A program made the position numbers and the translations under genes. A stretch of 24,094 nucleotides of DNA from NCBI GenBank assembly GCA_021783855.1, contig JAJXTL010000035.1, positions 1-24,094 on the forward strand. The letters run 5' to 3'. Position 1 is the first letter of the stretch. Each line of letters begins with the position of its first letter. The DNA comes from Pseudomonadota bacterium. GTDB taxonomy: Bacteria; Pseudomonadota; Gammaproteobacteria; Burkholderiales; Gallionellaceae. Of the stretch, positions 1 to 8,013 are shown one piece after another. The notes beneath the pieces were generated by a model, which saw only the letters and a list, made by a program, of their open reading frames with translations, had not been told where the DNA came from and did not search any database.

Positions 1-26
1 TGAAACTGAATCTTGTTGATTCCCAT
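1..26 (-). CDS. IS1595-family transposase, 5' end only (runs off the left edge)
   Basis: Only the first eight full codons are in the window, reading MGINKIQF and then an incomplete codon. This matches the usual N-terminus of IS1595-family (ISSod11-like) transposases, which begin with a short NKIQFQ-type segment before a zinc-ribbon and DDE domain. The start is an ATG at 26-24 with a GGGAG ribosome-binding site seven bases upstream, which supports a real start. I could not fix the outer inverted repeat of the element, so its right boundary (somewhere within about 27-192) is open. A 5-bp hairpin, GCTCA/TGAGC, lies at 73-87. The identification rests on few residues and would be settled by the sequence to the left of the window. 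Confidence 0.55.
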
Positions 27-192
27 CGCGCATCTCCCTTTGTCGGTATGCGCCTATTATCCACACCCACTAGCTCAATAAGTGAGCCTGTGCCACACAA
101 GCTGAACATTGTGGCTAATCAGGTCAGCTTAAGACACAACAACTTGAACTTCACTTACTCTCTAGTAGGCAGCGCAAGTGCGGAGAGGCAGG

Positions 193-345
193 TTATTTAG
201 TTTTGCCACTATCGGGCGATGGGCGCACAACAAACCTGGTGCCGGTTTGCTCGGCGAGTTGCCGCGCTTTCTCAGCCGCACGCAATAATGCCTGAGGCAC
301 TTTTTGCAGGTCGGGGTCCTTCGAATGGGAAACGGGTGCCTTCAT
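193..345 (-). CDS. Small 50-residue protein, possible companion (antitoxin-like) of a zeta-type toxin gene
   Basis: An ATG at 345-343 opens a 50-codon frame that ends in TAA at 195-193. The product starts MKAPVSHSKDPDLQKVPQAL and continues with an alanine/arginine-rich helix and a short FVVR strand. It resembles small, mostly uncharacterised proteins that begin with a DPDL motif and a helix of the type RAAxxARxLAxxTGT and are often encoded next to zeta-toxin-like kinases; this is from memory and not a domain assignment. It starts 5 bp after the stop of the truncated toxin-like frame at 351-452, as in a two-gene operon. No good ribosome-binding site is visible, which fits translational coupling to the upstream frame. 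Its downstream side abuts IS1595-type DNA. It could be a decayed remnant rather than a working gene. Confidence 0.45.
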   Translation of the reverse strand: MKAPVSHSKDPDLQKVPQALLRAAEKARQLAEQTGTRFVVRPSPDSGKTK

Positions 346-350
346 GATGG

Positions 351-452
351 TCAGCTTTCGTCAAGCAAAACAGTAGGTGAACTCGAATTATCATACAGTT
401 GCCAGTTATCTACCAGCAACTTGTACTTTATCCGAAACATCACTTTCATCAT
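351..452 (-). pseudogene. C-terminal remnant of a zeta-toxin-family (COG4185-like) gene
   Basis: A 33-codon frame reads MMKVMFRIKYKLLVDNWQLY and continues DNSSSPTVLLDES before TGA at 353-351. The pattern Y-x-x-L-x-D-x-W-x-L-Y-D-N-S is the typical C-terminal end of zeta-toxin-like P-loop kinases, which phosphorylate UDP-N-acetylglucosamine or related targets. The kinase core (Walker A and the rest) is missing: the same frame has a TGA a few codons upstream of the two ATGs, and the sequence beyond is unrelated repeat DNA. A GGAGGCGAG motif precedes the ATG pair, so the stub might be translated, but it cannot be an active toxin. With the 50-residue frame next to it, this looks like a broken toxin-antitoxin locus. 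Recognition is by a short motif, so confidence is moderate. Confidence 0.5.
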
Positions 453-652
453 CTCGCCTCCAGTTGCTCAATAAGTACCACCCCCACCCCCATCCCCTGT
501 GCGCCGCCGAAGATAGCCACAAACAGACGGTGCTTTTAGGCGAGCACTGTTTGAGCTCAGCAGCAGGTCGCGAATTTTGCGGCCTGCCAGTGCGAGTTGC
601 GCAGCCCCGCTTGTTTGCAGACTATCGAGGGTACGCCGAAGGCGCGGCAAAC
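453..652. other. Non-coding stretch, no gene recognised
   Basis: This stretch holds a C-rich tract (about 479-500) and open frames on both strands with low-quality, arginine/serine-rich translations and no recognisable domain. It separates the toxin remnant from the palindrome array behind ettA. I read it as degenerate intergenic DNA. Confidence 0.5.
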
Positions 653-727
653 CGGGGTCGCCTTTTCTTGAGTCACCTTCTTTTGGCGATGCAAAAGAAG
701 GTGACCAGCTGCCGGTCTGCCACCGGC
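653..727. repeat. Mosaic palindromic extragenic repeat, copy 1 (behind ettA)
   Basis: The segment starts with CGGGGTCGCCTTT (653-665) and ends with GCTGCCGGTCTGCCACCGGC (708-727). Both modules recur exactly, in the same order and orientation, at 13592-13604 and 13665-13684 behind polA. Between them lies a perfect 14-bp inverted repeat, GTCACCTTCTTTTG (672-685) and its complement (692-705), around a 6-base loop. The end module is itself a hairpin, GCCGGT/ACCGGC with a 5-base loop (711-727). It resembles a REP/BIME-type element and may act as an mRNA-stabilising or terminating 3' structure for ettA. Confidence 0.7.
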
Positions 728-737
728 AAATCACTGG

Positions 738-757
738 ATTCCGGCTTTCGCCGGAAT
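738..757 (-). terminator. Hairpin immediately after the ettA stop codon
   Basis: ATTCCGGC (738-745) and GCCGGAAT (750-757) form a perfect 8-bp stem with a TTTC loop, starting seven bases after the ettA stop. There is no T-run directly behind it, so it is not a classic intrinsic terminator. The sequence matches the style of a widespread proteobacterial intergenic hairpin (GGATTCCGGCnnnnGCCGGAATGACG), here followed by two further hairpins. Confidence 0.45.
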
Positions 758-763
758 GACGAC

Positions 764-2428
764 CTATCGGCTGATCGGCTTGTAGCGGATGCGCTTCGGC
801 TTAGCGCCTTCTTCGCCCAGACGCTTGCGCTTGTCGGCTTCATATTCCTGATAGTTGCCGTCGAAGAAGGTCCATTTTGAATCGCCTTCGCAGGCCAGAA
901 TATGCGTGGCGATACGGTCGAGGAACCAGCGATCATGGGAGATCACGGCCACGCAACCGGCGAATTCCAGCAGCGCATCTTCCAGCGCGCGCAAGGTTTC
1001 CACGTCCAGATCGTTTGACGGTTCGTCCAGCAGCAACACATTGCCGCCCGCAATCAGGGTTTGCGCCAGATGCAATCGTCCGCGCTCTCCGCCTGAGAGC
1101 TGGCCGACCAGCTTGCCCTGATCCCCGCCCTTGAAGTTGAAGCGTCCGATATAGGCGCGCGCCGGCGTTTCGTATTTTCCGACGGTGAGAATTTCATTGC
1201 CGCCGGAGATGGCATCGAACACCGTCTTGTCGTTGTCCAGCGAATCGCGCGCCTGATCGACGTGTGCGATCTTGACGGTGGAACCGATCTTCACCGTACC
1301 GGAATCGGGCTGCTCTTTGCCCGTAATCATGCGGAACAGCGTCGATTTACCTGCACCGTTCGGGCCGATGATGCCGACGATGGCGCCGGGGGGTATCTTG
1401 AAACTCAGATTGTCGATCAGCAGACGGTCGCCATAGGCCTTGGATACCCCGTCGAATTCGATGACTTCATTGCCCAGCCGTTCGCCGACCGGAATGAAGA
1501 TTTCCTGAGTCTCGTTGCGCTTCTGATGTTCCTGCGAATTGAGCTCCTCAAATCTCGCGATACGCGCCTTGGATTTTGCCTGACGACCCTTCGGGTTTTG
1601 CCGCACCCATTCCAGCTCCTGCTTCATCGCCTTCGCGTGCGCGTCAATCTGCTTGCTTTCCTGCTCCAGTCGAGCGCCCTTCTGCTCCAGCCAGCTGGAA
1701 TAATTGCCCTTCCACGGGATGCCGTGACCGCGATCCAGTTCGAGTATCCATTCGGCGGCGTTATCCAGGAAGTAGCGATCATGGGTGACGGCCACCACGG
1801 TGCCGGGGAAGCGCACCAGGAATTGTTCCAGCCATTCCACCGATTCCGCATCCAGATGGTTGGTCGGTTCATCAAGCAGCAGCATGTCCGGCTTGTCCAG
1901 CAAAAGTTTACAGAGTGCGACACGGCGCTTCTCACCGCCGGACAGATTCCTGATGAGCGCATCCCATTCCGGCAGGCGCAGCGCATCGGCGGCGATTTCC
2001 ATCAGCTGGTCGGAGCCTGAACCTGCGGCAGCGATGATGCCTTCCAGACGCGCCTGTTCGGCGGCGAGCGCGTCGAAATCCGCATCTTCCTCGGCATAGG
2101 CGGCATACACATCGTCCAGTTTCTTCTGCGCCTGCATCACTTCGCCCAGCGCTTCTTCCACTTCCTGACGCACGGTATTATCAGGATTGAGCTGCGGCTC
2201 CTGCGCCAGATAGCCGATGCGGATGTTCGGCAGATGTTGCACTTCACCTTCGTATTCCTTGTCCACACCTGCCATGATGCGCAGCACGGTGGATTTACCG
2301 GAACCGTTCAGGCCCAGCAGGCCGATCTTGGCGCCAGGGAAAAAGCTTAACGAAATATCCTTGATGATCTGACGCTTGGGGGGTACGATTTTGCTCACGC
2401 GGAGCATAGACATTACATATTGGGCCAT
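764..2428 (-). CDS. ettA: Energy-dependent translational throttle protein EttA (ABC-F)
   Basis: The product is a 554-residue ABC-F protein, about the length of E. coli EttA (555). The family binds the ribosomal E site and couples the first rounds of elongation to the ATP/ADP ratio. Two ABC domains are visible. The first has Walker A GLNGSGKST at residues 39-47, signature LSGGE at 162-166 and Walker B LLLDEPTNHLD at 183-193. The second has GPNGAGKST at 355-363, LSGGE at 444-448 and LLLDEPSNDLD at 465-475. A charged arm and linker lie between about 240 and 310. The start at 2428 gives the family N-terminus MAQYVMSMLRVSK; an in-frame ATG at 2461 would add 11 residues unlike the family. The gene follows the P-type ATPase on the same strand, 60 bp away, with a terminator-like hairpin between them. 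Identification is firm. Confidence 0.95.
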   Translation of the reverse strand: MAQYVMSMLRVSKIVPPKRQIIKDISLSFFPGAKIGLLGLNGSGKSTVLRIMAGVDKEYEGEVQHLPNIRIGYLAQEPQLNPDNTVRQEVEEALGEVMQAQKKLDDVYAAYAEEDADFDALAAEQARLEGIIAAAGSGSDQLMEIAADALRLPEWDALIRNLSGGEKRRVALCKLLLDKPDMLLLDEPTNHLDAESVEWLEQFLVRFPGTVVAVTHDRYFLDNAAEWILELDRGHGIPWKGNYSSWLEQKGARLEQESKQIDAHAKAMKQELEWVRQNPKGRQAKSKARIARFEELNSQEHQKRNETQEIFIPVGERLGNEVIEFDGVSKAYGDRLLIDNLSFKIPPGAIVGIIGPNGAGKSTLFRMITGKEQPDSGTVKIGSTVKIAHVDQARDSLDNDKTVFDAISGGNEILTVGKYETPARAYIGRFNFKGGDQGKLVGQLSGGERGRLHLAQTLIAGGNVLLLDEPSNDLDVETLRALEDALLEFAGCVAVISHDRWFLDRIATHILACEGDSKWTFFDGNYQEYEADKRKRLGEEGAKPKRIRYKPISR

Positions 2429-2483
2429 GGTTGTTCTGTTGTGCGATTTTGGAAAGCGCATAGCTTACCGCAATCGGCCACCT

Positions 2484-2513
2484 AAAAACTACTGCGCCGT
2501 GTTGCCTGGCGCA
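2484..2513 (-). terminator. Terminator-like hairpin overlapping the stop of the P-type ATPase gene
   Basis: Read on the minus strand, TGCGCC (2513-2508) and GGCGCA (2498-2493) form a perfect 6-bp stem with a 9-base loop inside the last codons. GTAG and then five T residues (2488-2484) follow. The four-base gap before the T-run makes it a weak intrinsic terminator that could partly separate this gene from ettA. Confidence 0.4.
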
Positions 2514-5134
2514 TTACTCCGTCCCATTTTACGCACCAGCGACTTGCGCAGCTCCTCCAGCAGCAACATGCCGGGCATGAAAAGCATGATGTACAGCCAT
2601 ACTTCGATTCCTATCGGCGCGGTACCGAACAGCGCGTTGCCCCACGGCGTGTAATCGATCAGCAGCAACAGCGACAGCTCAAAAACAATCCCGTAAATGA
2701 TCATGTTGTTGCGGCGCAGACTGCGACTGAACGCCGACAGACTGGGATGCCGGCACAGAAAAATATTAACCACCTGCATCGCGATGATCGCCGACAGGCA
2801 TGCCGTGGTGGCCTGCAGGTAGAGATTTTCATGAAGGCCCAGCCGGCTTCCGAACTGCCAGCCGCCGCTGTTCAGCACGAAGAAATAGGCGGACATCGCG
2901 GCTACCGCTTCCATCGGACCTAGAAACAGGTATATGCGCATCATCATCCACCGGTTGAGCATGTGTTCATTCAGGCGGCGCGGAGGGCGTTTCATGGTGT
3001 TCGGGTCGGGTTTTTCAGCGCCCAGCGCCAAGGCTGGCAGGGTATCGGTGCCCAGATCGATCGCCAGAATCTGAATCACCGTGAGCGGCAACGGAATGCG
3101 GAACAGCACGAAAGCCAGATAAGGCACGAGTTCCGCTACATTATGGGTCATAATATAGACGAGAAACTTGCGCAGATTGTCATATACCGCGCGCCCTTCC
3201 TCGATCGCCGCGACGATGGAGGCGAAATTGTCATCCAGCAGGATGATGTCTGCCGCCTCCTTGGCGACATCGGTGCCGCTGATGCCCATCGCGATTCCGA
3301 CGTCTGCGCATTTCAAGGCAGGCGCATCATTCACTCCGTCGCCTGTCACCGCGACGACTTCGCCACGGCGCTGCAACGCCTGCACGACGCGCATCTTCTG
3401 ATCGGCAGCAATCCGGGCAAAAATCAGCTCGGGTTCATCGAGCAGCAATTGCAGATCGGTATCAGGCATCAGGCGCAGACGTTCGCCGATCACCGCCAGC
3501 GGATTTTGCGCCAGCCCGATTTCGCGCGCCAGCGCACAGGCGGTATGCGGATGATCGCCGGTGACCATGATCACGCGTATGCCGGCCTCGTGGCAGATGC
3601 GAATCGCCTCAGGAACTGCCTCACGCGGCGGATCACGCAAACCGACGAGGCCTGCAAAAATCAGTTCCGTCTCGCGTTGCGCGGTGTCAGGCGGCAAGGC
3701 GCGATAAGCCAGAGCCAGCACGCGTAGCCCCTGCTCGGCCATTTGTTCCTGAACCTCTAACAGACTCTTCCTGCCGGCCTCATCGAGAGATTCAACCCCG
3801 CCTTTTAACCATACTGCACTGCACAGCGGCAACACGGATTCCGCCGCCCCCTTGCAATACAGTTGCGGCCCGTCGGGTGTTTTGCAAATCACCGACATAC
3901 GGCGGCGCTCGGTATCGAACGAGATTTCGTCCAGACGCTTAAATTCCTCACCGCCGGGCGGCACCGCATCCAGCAAAGCCACTTCCATCGGGTCGCCCAG
4001 CCACTGCCGCCCTGCACGATGCAGGTCATGGCAATACCGCATCACATCCAGCATCGGCTGCGCTGCCGCCAGGGAATCCGGCGCGTGCAGCTCGCCCGAA
4101 TAAAACACCTGCCGGATGCTCATCCTGTTCTGCGTGAGCGTACCGGTCTTGTCGCTGCATATCACGCTGGCCGCACCGAGCGTCTCCACCGCAGGAAGAT
4201 GACGCACCAGGGCATTCTTCTTCGCCATACGCTGGGTTGCCATGGCGAACGACAGCGTGACGGTGGGCAGCAGCCCTTCCGGCACGTTGGCAATGATGAT
4301 GCCGATAGCAAAGATCAGGTTGTCCCAGAAAAACAGACCGATCAGTCTGCCTATGAAGAAAAACACCACGCCCAGCAGGATGGCGGACAATGCCACCAGT
4401 CTCGACAAGTGCATGATTTCCTTTTGCAGCGGGGATGGCGGCTCAGTGACCACCTGCGTCAGGCGCGCGATATTGCCGAACTCGGTGTGCATGCCAATGG
4501 CATATACCATGGCACGCGCCTCGCCAGAGATCAACGAAGTGCCGGCATGCAGAATATCGCGCCGATGCGAGTGCGGCGCATCGAGTGACGCACCGGTATC
4601 CCGCGACTGCGGCAGCGACTCACCCGTGAGATTGGACGTGTTGACGCGCACCCCGAACGCCTCGATCAGACGGCAATCGGCGGGTACATCGTCGCCTGCC
4701 GCAAGCAGCACCACGTCTCCCGGCACCAGATCGACCACCGGCATTTGCACTGTGCGACCGTCGCGCAGCGCAGTGGTGTGACGTGGCAACAGATTGGCCA
4801 AGGCTGCCAGCGCCTTTTCCGCGCGATACTCCTGCCAGAATGAAAACAGGCCATTGATCAGAATCACACCCAGCACTGCATAGCCCAATCTGTCCATGCC
4901 CTGGCCCGGCATTCGCCACTCTGCAAAGAAGGCCAGACCTGCCGCCAGCCACAGAATCAGCGCGAAAAAATGAGTGAATTCCCTGAGAAACCTGCCCGCC
5001 ATGGACTGCCCGGCGATCTTCTCGATCCGGTTAGCCCCATATCTGGACTGACGCCGCATAGCCTCCGCCTGCGTCAACCCCTCTGGCGAGCTGTGCAGAT
5101 GCGCGTACAGTTTTTCAAGTGCGTGCGGATTCAC
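2489..5134 (-). CDS. P2-type cation-transporting ATPase (Na+/K+- or Ca2+-ATPase-like)
   Basis: This 881-residue membrane pump has all core P-type motifs: N-terminal cation-ATPase domain (about 1-70), TGES in the actuator domain (170-173), phosphorylation motif DKTGT (Asp328) and hinge TGDGVNDAP (597-605), with about ten membrane segments. The M4 motif is ANVPEGLLPTVT (282-293) and M6 contains DLGTDTLPALALG, so M4 to M6 look more like Na+/K+-ATPase (P2C) than SERCA (DLVTD/NLVTD). M5 keeps a HNVAELVP segment. No beta-subunit gene is nearby, as is usual in bacteria; the transported ion is not fixed by sequence. The start is a GTG at 5134 with only a weak GGAA upstream. The PAS-GGDEF-EAL gene lies 68 bp upstream on the same strand; a small inverted repeat (TTATTG/CAATAA, 5174-5187) sits in that gap. 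Confidence 0.9.
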   Translation of the reverse strand: MNPHALEKLYAHLHSSPEGLTQAEAMRRQSRYGANRIEKIAGQSMAGRFLREFTHFFALILWLAAGLAFFAEWRMPGQGMDRLGYAVLGVILINGLFSFWQEYRAEKALAALANLLPRHTTALRDGRTVQMPVVDLVPGDVVLLAAGDDVPADCRLIEAFGVRVNTSNLTGESLPQSRDTGASLDAPHSHRRDILHAGTSLISGEARAMVYAIGMHTEFGNIARLTQVVTEPPSPLQKEIMHLSRLVALSAILLGVVFFFIGRLIGLFFWDNLIFAIGIIIANVPEGLLPTVTLSFAMATQRMAKKNALVRHLPAVETLGAASVICSDKTGTLTQNRMSIRQVFYSGELHAPDSLAAAQPMLDVMRYCHDLHRAGRQWLGDPMEVALLDAVPPGGEEFKRLDEISFDTERRRMSVICKTPDGPQLYCKGAAESVLPLCSAVWLKGGVESLDEAGRKSLLEVQEQMAEQGLRVLALAYRALPPDTAQRETELIFAGLVGLRDPPREAVPEAIRICHEAGIRVIMVTGDHPHTACALAREIGLAQNPLAVIGERLRLMPDTDLQLLLDEPELIFARIAADQKMRVVQALQRRGEVVAVTGDGVNDAPALKCADVGIAMGISGTDVAKEAADIILLDDNFASIVAAIEEGRAVYDNLRKFLVYIMTHNVAELVPYLAFVLFRIPLPLTVIQILAIDLGTDTLPALALGAEKPDPNTMKRPPRRLNEHMLNRWMMMRIYLFLGPMEAVAAMSAYFFVLNSGGWQFGSRLGLHENLYLQATTACLSAIIAMQVVNIFLCRHPSLSAFSRSLRRNNMIIYGIVFELSLLLLIDYTPWGNALFGTAPIGIEVWLYIMLFMPGMLLLEELRKSLVRKMGRSNAPGNTAQ

Positions 5135-5202
5135 GATTTCCGAAATGTCGTTATTAAACCGTTGAAAATCAGATTATTGCTCAATAAAATCGCTGCGCCT
5201 GC

Positions 5203-7578
5203 TCACCCCTCCTTTAACAGCTCATCAAAAATCTCTATCGGCACGGGCTTGCCGAATAGATACCCCTGATAATGGGTGCAGCCGTTGTCCAGAATGATTT
5301 GTCGCTGCTGTCTGGTTTCCACCCCTTCGGCAATGATGTCCATTTTCAGACTTTTCGCCATCGCAATGATGGTGTGCACAATCGCATTGTCGCTGTCATT
5401 GGTGGCAATATCGCGCACGAACGACTGATCGATCTTGATCTGATCGAGCGGCAGGCGCTTGAGGTACTGCAAGGATGAATAGCCGGTGCCGAAATCGTCC
5501 ATGGAAAACAGGATACCGATTCCCTTCAGGACATTCATGTTGGCAATGGTCTCCTCGATGTTGTCCAGCAACAGGCTTTCAGTCAGTTCCAGCTTGAGGC
5601 GCGTCGGATTGATTTCATGGCGTTGCACGACGGCCAACACCTGCGTCACAAAGTCGGGTTGGCGAAACTGCTGGGAACTGACGTTTACCGACAGCACCAG
5701 ATCACGGGTCAATTCCGTCCGCATCCATTCCCTAAGTTGCGCGCAAGCCGTCTCCAGCACCCATTGCCCGATGGGCACAATCAGCCCGGTTTCTTCCGCC
5801 AGATGGATAAACTCGGCCGGATACACCAGACCGCGTTCAGGATGCAGCCAGCGGATCAGCGCCTCTGCCCCCAGTGGTTTGCGCTCGCTGTCCATCTGTA
5901 TCTGGTAGTAAAGCTGAAACTGCTGATTCTCAAGCGCTGCGGCCAGTTCATTTTCGAGCGCGGCACGCGCATTGACAGCTTCCTGCATCTGCGGGTCGAA
6001 GAAACGCAACGTGTTGCGGCCACTCAGCTTGGCCTGATACATGGCAATATCGGCCTGCTTGAGCAGCTCGTCCTGTTGATGGTGATTGAACAGCACGGCA
6101 CCGATACTGGGTGTGCTGCGGCAGCTGTGCTCCGCCAGCTGAAAAGGTTTGTTGAACACGGACAGGATTTTATCCCCGACGATTTGCGTCTGTGCCGCCG
6201 CCGCCAGAGCCTGTTCACTCAAACCTTCGAGCATCACCACAAACTCGTCGCCGCCCAGACGCGCCACGGTGTCGCTTTTGCGCACACAGGTCTCAAGCCG
6301 CATCGCGACCTGCTGCAACAGCAGGTCGCCCATCTTGTGTCCCGAAGTGTCGTTGAGTGTTCTGAAATTATCCAGATCAAGAAACAGCAGCGCGCCTCCC
6401 GTTCCATTACGTGCACCAAAAACCAGCGCATGCCCCAGCCTGTCCAGCAGCAAACGCCGGTTGGGCAACCCCGTGAGCTGGTCATGGTAAGCCAGATGCC
6501 TGATTTTTTCTTCCGCTGCCTTGCGGTCGGAGATATCGATGTGCGATCCGACATAATGCGTGACGACCCCGTCCGACGCCGTGACGGCAGAAACAGTCAA
6601 CAATTTTGGATAAATCTTGCCGTTCTTTCTTCTGTTCCAGATTTCTCCCCGCCATGTACCGGCATTCTGAATACTCTCCCACATCGCACGATAGAACTCC
6701 GCATCGTGGCGACCCGATTTCAACAGGCGCGGCGTCTGTCCCACCGCCTCCTCCGAGGTATAGCCTGTCGTATCGGTAAAGGCCTGATTGACCCGCAGGA
6801 TCACGCAGTCGGCATCGGTAATCATGGTGGATTCCTGAGACTCGACCGCGGCGGCGATGCGCAGTTCATTTTCAGCCAGTTTGCGTTCGGTAATATCACG
6901 AGCGTTGCAAAACAGGCCGATGATTTCGCCGCTCTCATTGCGTACCGGGCAGACCCTGTTGTCGACCCAGAGCGGATTGCCGTTGCGGTCCAACTTTTCC
7001 TGAGTCTCCTGGATGGCCGTACCTGAGGCGTATACCTGTTTTTCCAGCCGGTAGTTAAGATCGGCGTACTCCTCCGGAAAAACATCGTAATCGGTCTGAC
7101 CCGGCAAATCGGTCCAGTGTCCTGCAGCACCGGCAAACTCTGCTAGCGCCCGGCTGGCGCCCGTCAGCACATGATGGCGATCCTTGAAACAAAGGTAATC
7201 TCCGGTATTTTCCATCATGGCTCTGAAATTGGCGGCCTGCCCGTCTACCTCACGCGCAAGATTTCTGGCATCCTCAAGATACAAATCGAGGATGGGCCCC
7301 GGGTCGCCCGGCCGTTTTTCGTAATGCCCCCTGACGCAGCGGATACGGCTGTTTGCCTGCCTGAGACGCATGTTAAATTCGCCCGAACTCGAATTATTCT
7401 CAGCCGAAAACAATACCTCTGCAATATCCTGATCGTCCGCATGAACCCGGCTCCTGAAGGATACCCTGCCTGCGAGAAAGTCATCAGGTGGATATCCCAG
7501 CAACGGCTCAACGTCACCCGTGACGGACAGCACCGTCATGGAGTCACTCAGCGACAGACAAATACAGGTTTCCGGCAT
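5203..7578 (-). CDS. PAS-PAS-PAS-GGDEF-EAL cyclic-di-GMP turnover protein
   Basis: A 791-residue soluble sensor-effector with no signal peptide or membrane segment, so probably cytoplasmic. Three PAS-type domains occupy about 1-105, 115-232 and 240-355; the second and third each end in a PAC-like D-I-(T/S)-(E/D)-R-K motif. The GGDEF domain (about 358-525) has an intact GGDEF at 442-446 and an RxxD inhibitory site (RKSD, 433-436). The EAL domain (about 540-785) keeps EAL at 572-574, LTES near 666-669, MDDFGTG with Asp694/Asp695, KIDQSF and AEGVET. Both diguanylate cyclase and phosphodiesterase motifs are therefore complete, and the PAS input presumably sets the balance. The ATG at 7578 has GGGAG eight bases upstream. 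The ligand sensed is unknown. It may be co-transcribed with the downstream ATPase gene. Confidence 0.93.
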   Translation of the reverse strand: MPETCICLSLSDSMTVLSVTGDVEPLLGYPPDDFLAGRVSFRSRVHADDQDIAEVLFSAENNSSSGEFNMRLRQANSRIRCVRGHYEKRPGDPGPILDLYLEDARNLAREVDGQAANFRAMMENTGDYLCFKDRHHVLTGASRALAEFAGAAGHWTDLPGQTDYDVFPEEYADLNYRLEKQVYASGTAIQETQEKLDRNGNPLWVDNRVCPVRNESGEIIGLFCNARDITERKLAENELRIAAAVESQESTMITDADCVILRVNQAFTDTTGYTSEEAVGQTPRLLKSGRHDAEFYRAMWESIQNAGTWRGEIWNRRKNGKIYPKLLTVSAVTASDGVVTHYVGSHIDISDRKAAEEKIRHLAYHDQLTGLPNRRLLLDRLGHALVFGARNGTGGALLFLDLDNFRTLNDTSGHKMGDLLLQQVAMRLETCVRKSDTVARLGGDEFVVMLEGLSEQALAAAAQTQIVGDKILSVFNKPFQLAEHSCRSTPSIGAVLFNHHQQDELLKQADIAMYQAKLSGRNTLRFFDPQMQEAVNARAALENELAAALENQQFQLYYQIQMDSERKPLGAEALIRWLHPERGLVYPAEFIHLAEETGLIVPIGQWVLETACAQLREWMRTELTRDLVLSVNVSSQQFRQPDFVTQVLAVVQRHEINPTRLKLELTESLLLDNIEETIANMNVLKGIGILFSMDDFGTGYSSLQYLKRLPLDQIKIDQSFVRDIATNDSDNAIVHTIIAMAKSLKMDIIAEGVETRQQRQIILDNGCTHYQGYLFGKPVPIEIFDELLKEG

Positions 7579-7622
7579 AACAACGCTCCCTTTTCATACG
7601 TAAACGGCAGTGAATGATAGGT

Positions 7623-7765
7623 AACCGCTGATTTATTCTGTTTTGTCGTTCCCGCGCAGGCGGGAACCCAGTTACACAAGGCGCTGGTTCCCCGCTTTTG
7701 CGAGCAGCCGCTTCGCGACTTGCCTGCTTACCCCCTGTGCGGGGAAGACGAATAAATCAGCGGTT
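7623..7765. mobile_element. 143-bp MITE-like element with perfect 16-bp terminal inverted repeats
   Basis: AACCGCTGATTTATTC (7623-7638) is the exact reverse complement of 7750-7765. Inside are two nested dyads: GTTCCCGC/GCGGGAAC with a GCAG loop (7648-7667), and TTCCCCGC (7688-7695) with GCGGGGAA (7739-7746). It has no coding capacity. The layout is that of a non-autonomous miniature element or a large palindromic repeat. I see no convincing target-site duplication (ATAG occurs near both ends but not directly adjacent). It sits between the c-di-GMP gene and the DUF485/actP operon. Confidence 0.65.
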
Positions 7766-7866
7766 TCATAGCTATAAGCCACGGCAGAATATCTTGCGCC
7801 AGTTATGCTGTCCATGATATTTCTCCCGGCAACTCGAACAGCATCCGGCCCCGCCATATGTTTTTA

Positions 7867-7960
7867 CGTTCCTAAATGGAACGGCAAGATTGCGGTACAC
7901 TACGGGGCGGCAAGAGCCACTCACCGGACTGATAGGCGATAAAGACATCAATTTGTCGCC
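7867..7960 (+). promoter_or_regulatory. Leader region of the DUF485-actP operon with two dyads
   Basis: Two inverted repeats lie upstream of the operon: CGTTCC/GGAACG with a 5-base spacer (7867-7883), which could be a regulator site, and GGCGATAAA/TTTGTCGCC (7935-7960), which would form a 9-bp RNA stem with one G-U pair about 50 bases before the start codon. A possible -10 (TACACT, 7896-7901) lies between them, but no good -35 is present. The role is inferred only from symmetry and position. Confidence 0.3.
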
Positions 7961-8013
7961 GATTGGATTCGATCCATCAGAAAATTCTGAAAACATCAAA
8001 AATGGAGGAAGTC

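Noticed and set aside
3..200. Open frame of 65 codons on the plus strand running in from the left edge
   Set aside because: It is antisense to the IS1595-type transposase start and its leader, has no recognisable domain, and overlaps the small minus-strand gene.
377..880. Plus-strand frame of 167 codons
   Set aside because: It crosses the palindrome array and the 3' end of ettA; composition is serine/arginine-rich with no family resemblance.
5617..7026. Long plus-strand frame (469 codons) opposite the PAS-GGDEF-EAL gene
   Set aside because: It is antisense to a gene with complete, conserved motifs; the translation is His/Gln/Arg-rich, as expected for a GC-biased shadow.
7877..7893. Possible sigma-54 promoter (TGGAAC...TTGC) before the DUF485-actP operon
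   Set aside because: The GG and GC dinucleotides are 12 bases apart and not the required 10, so it does not fit a -24/-12 promoter.
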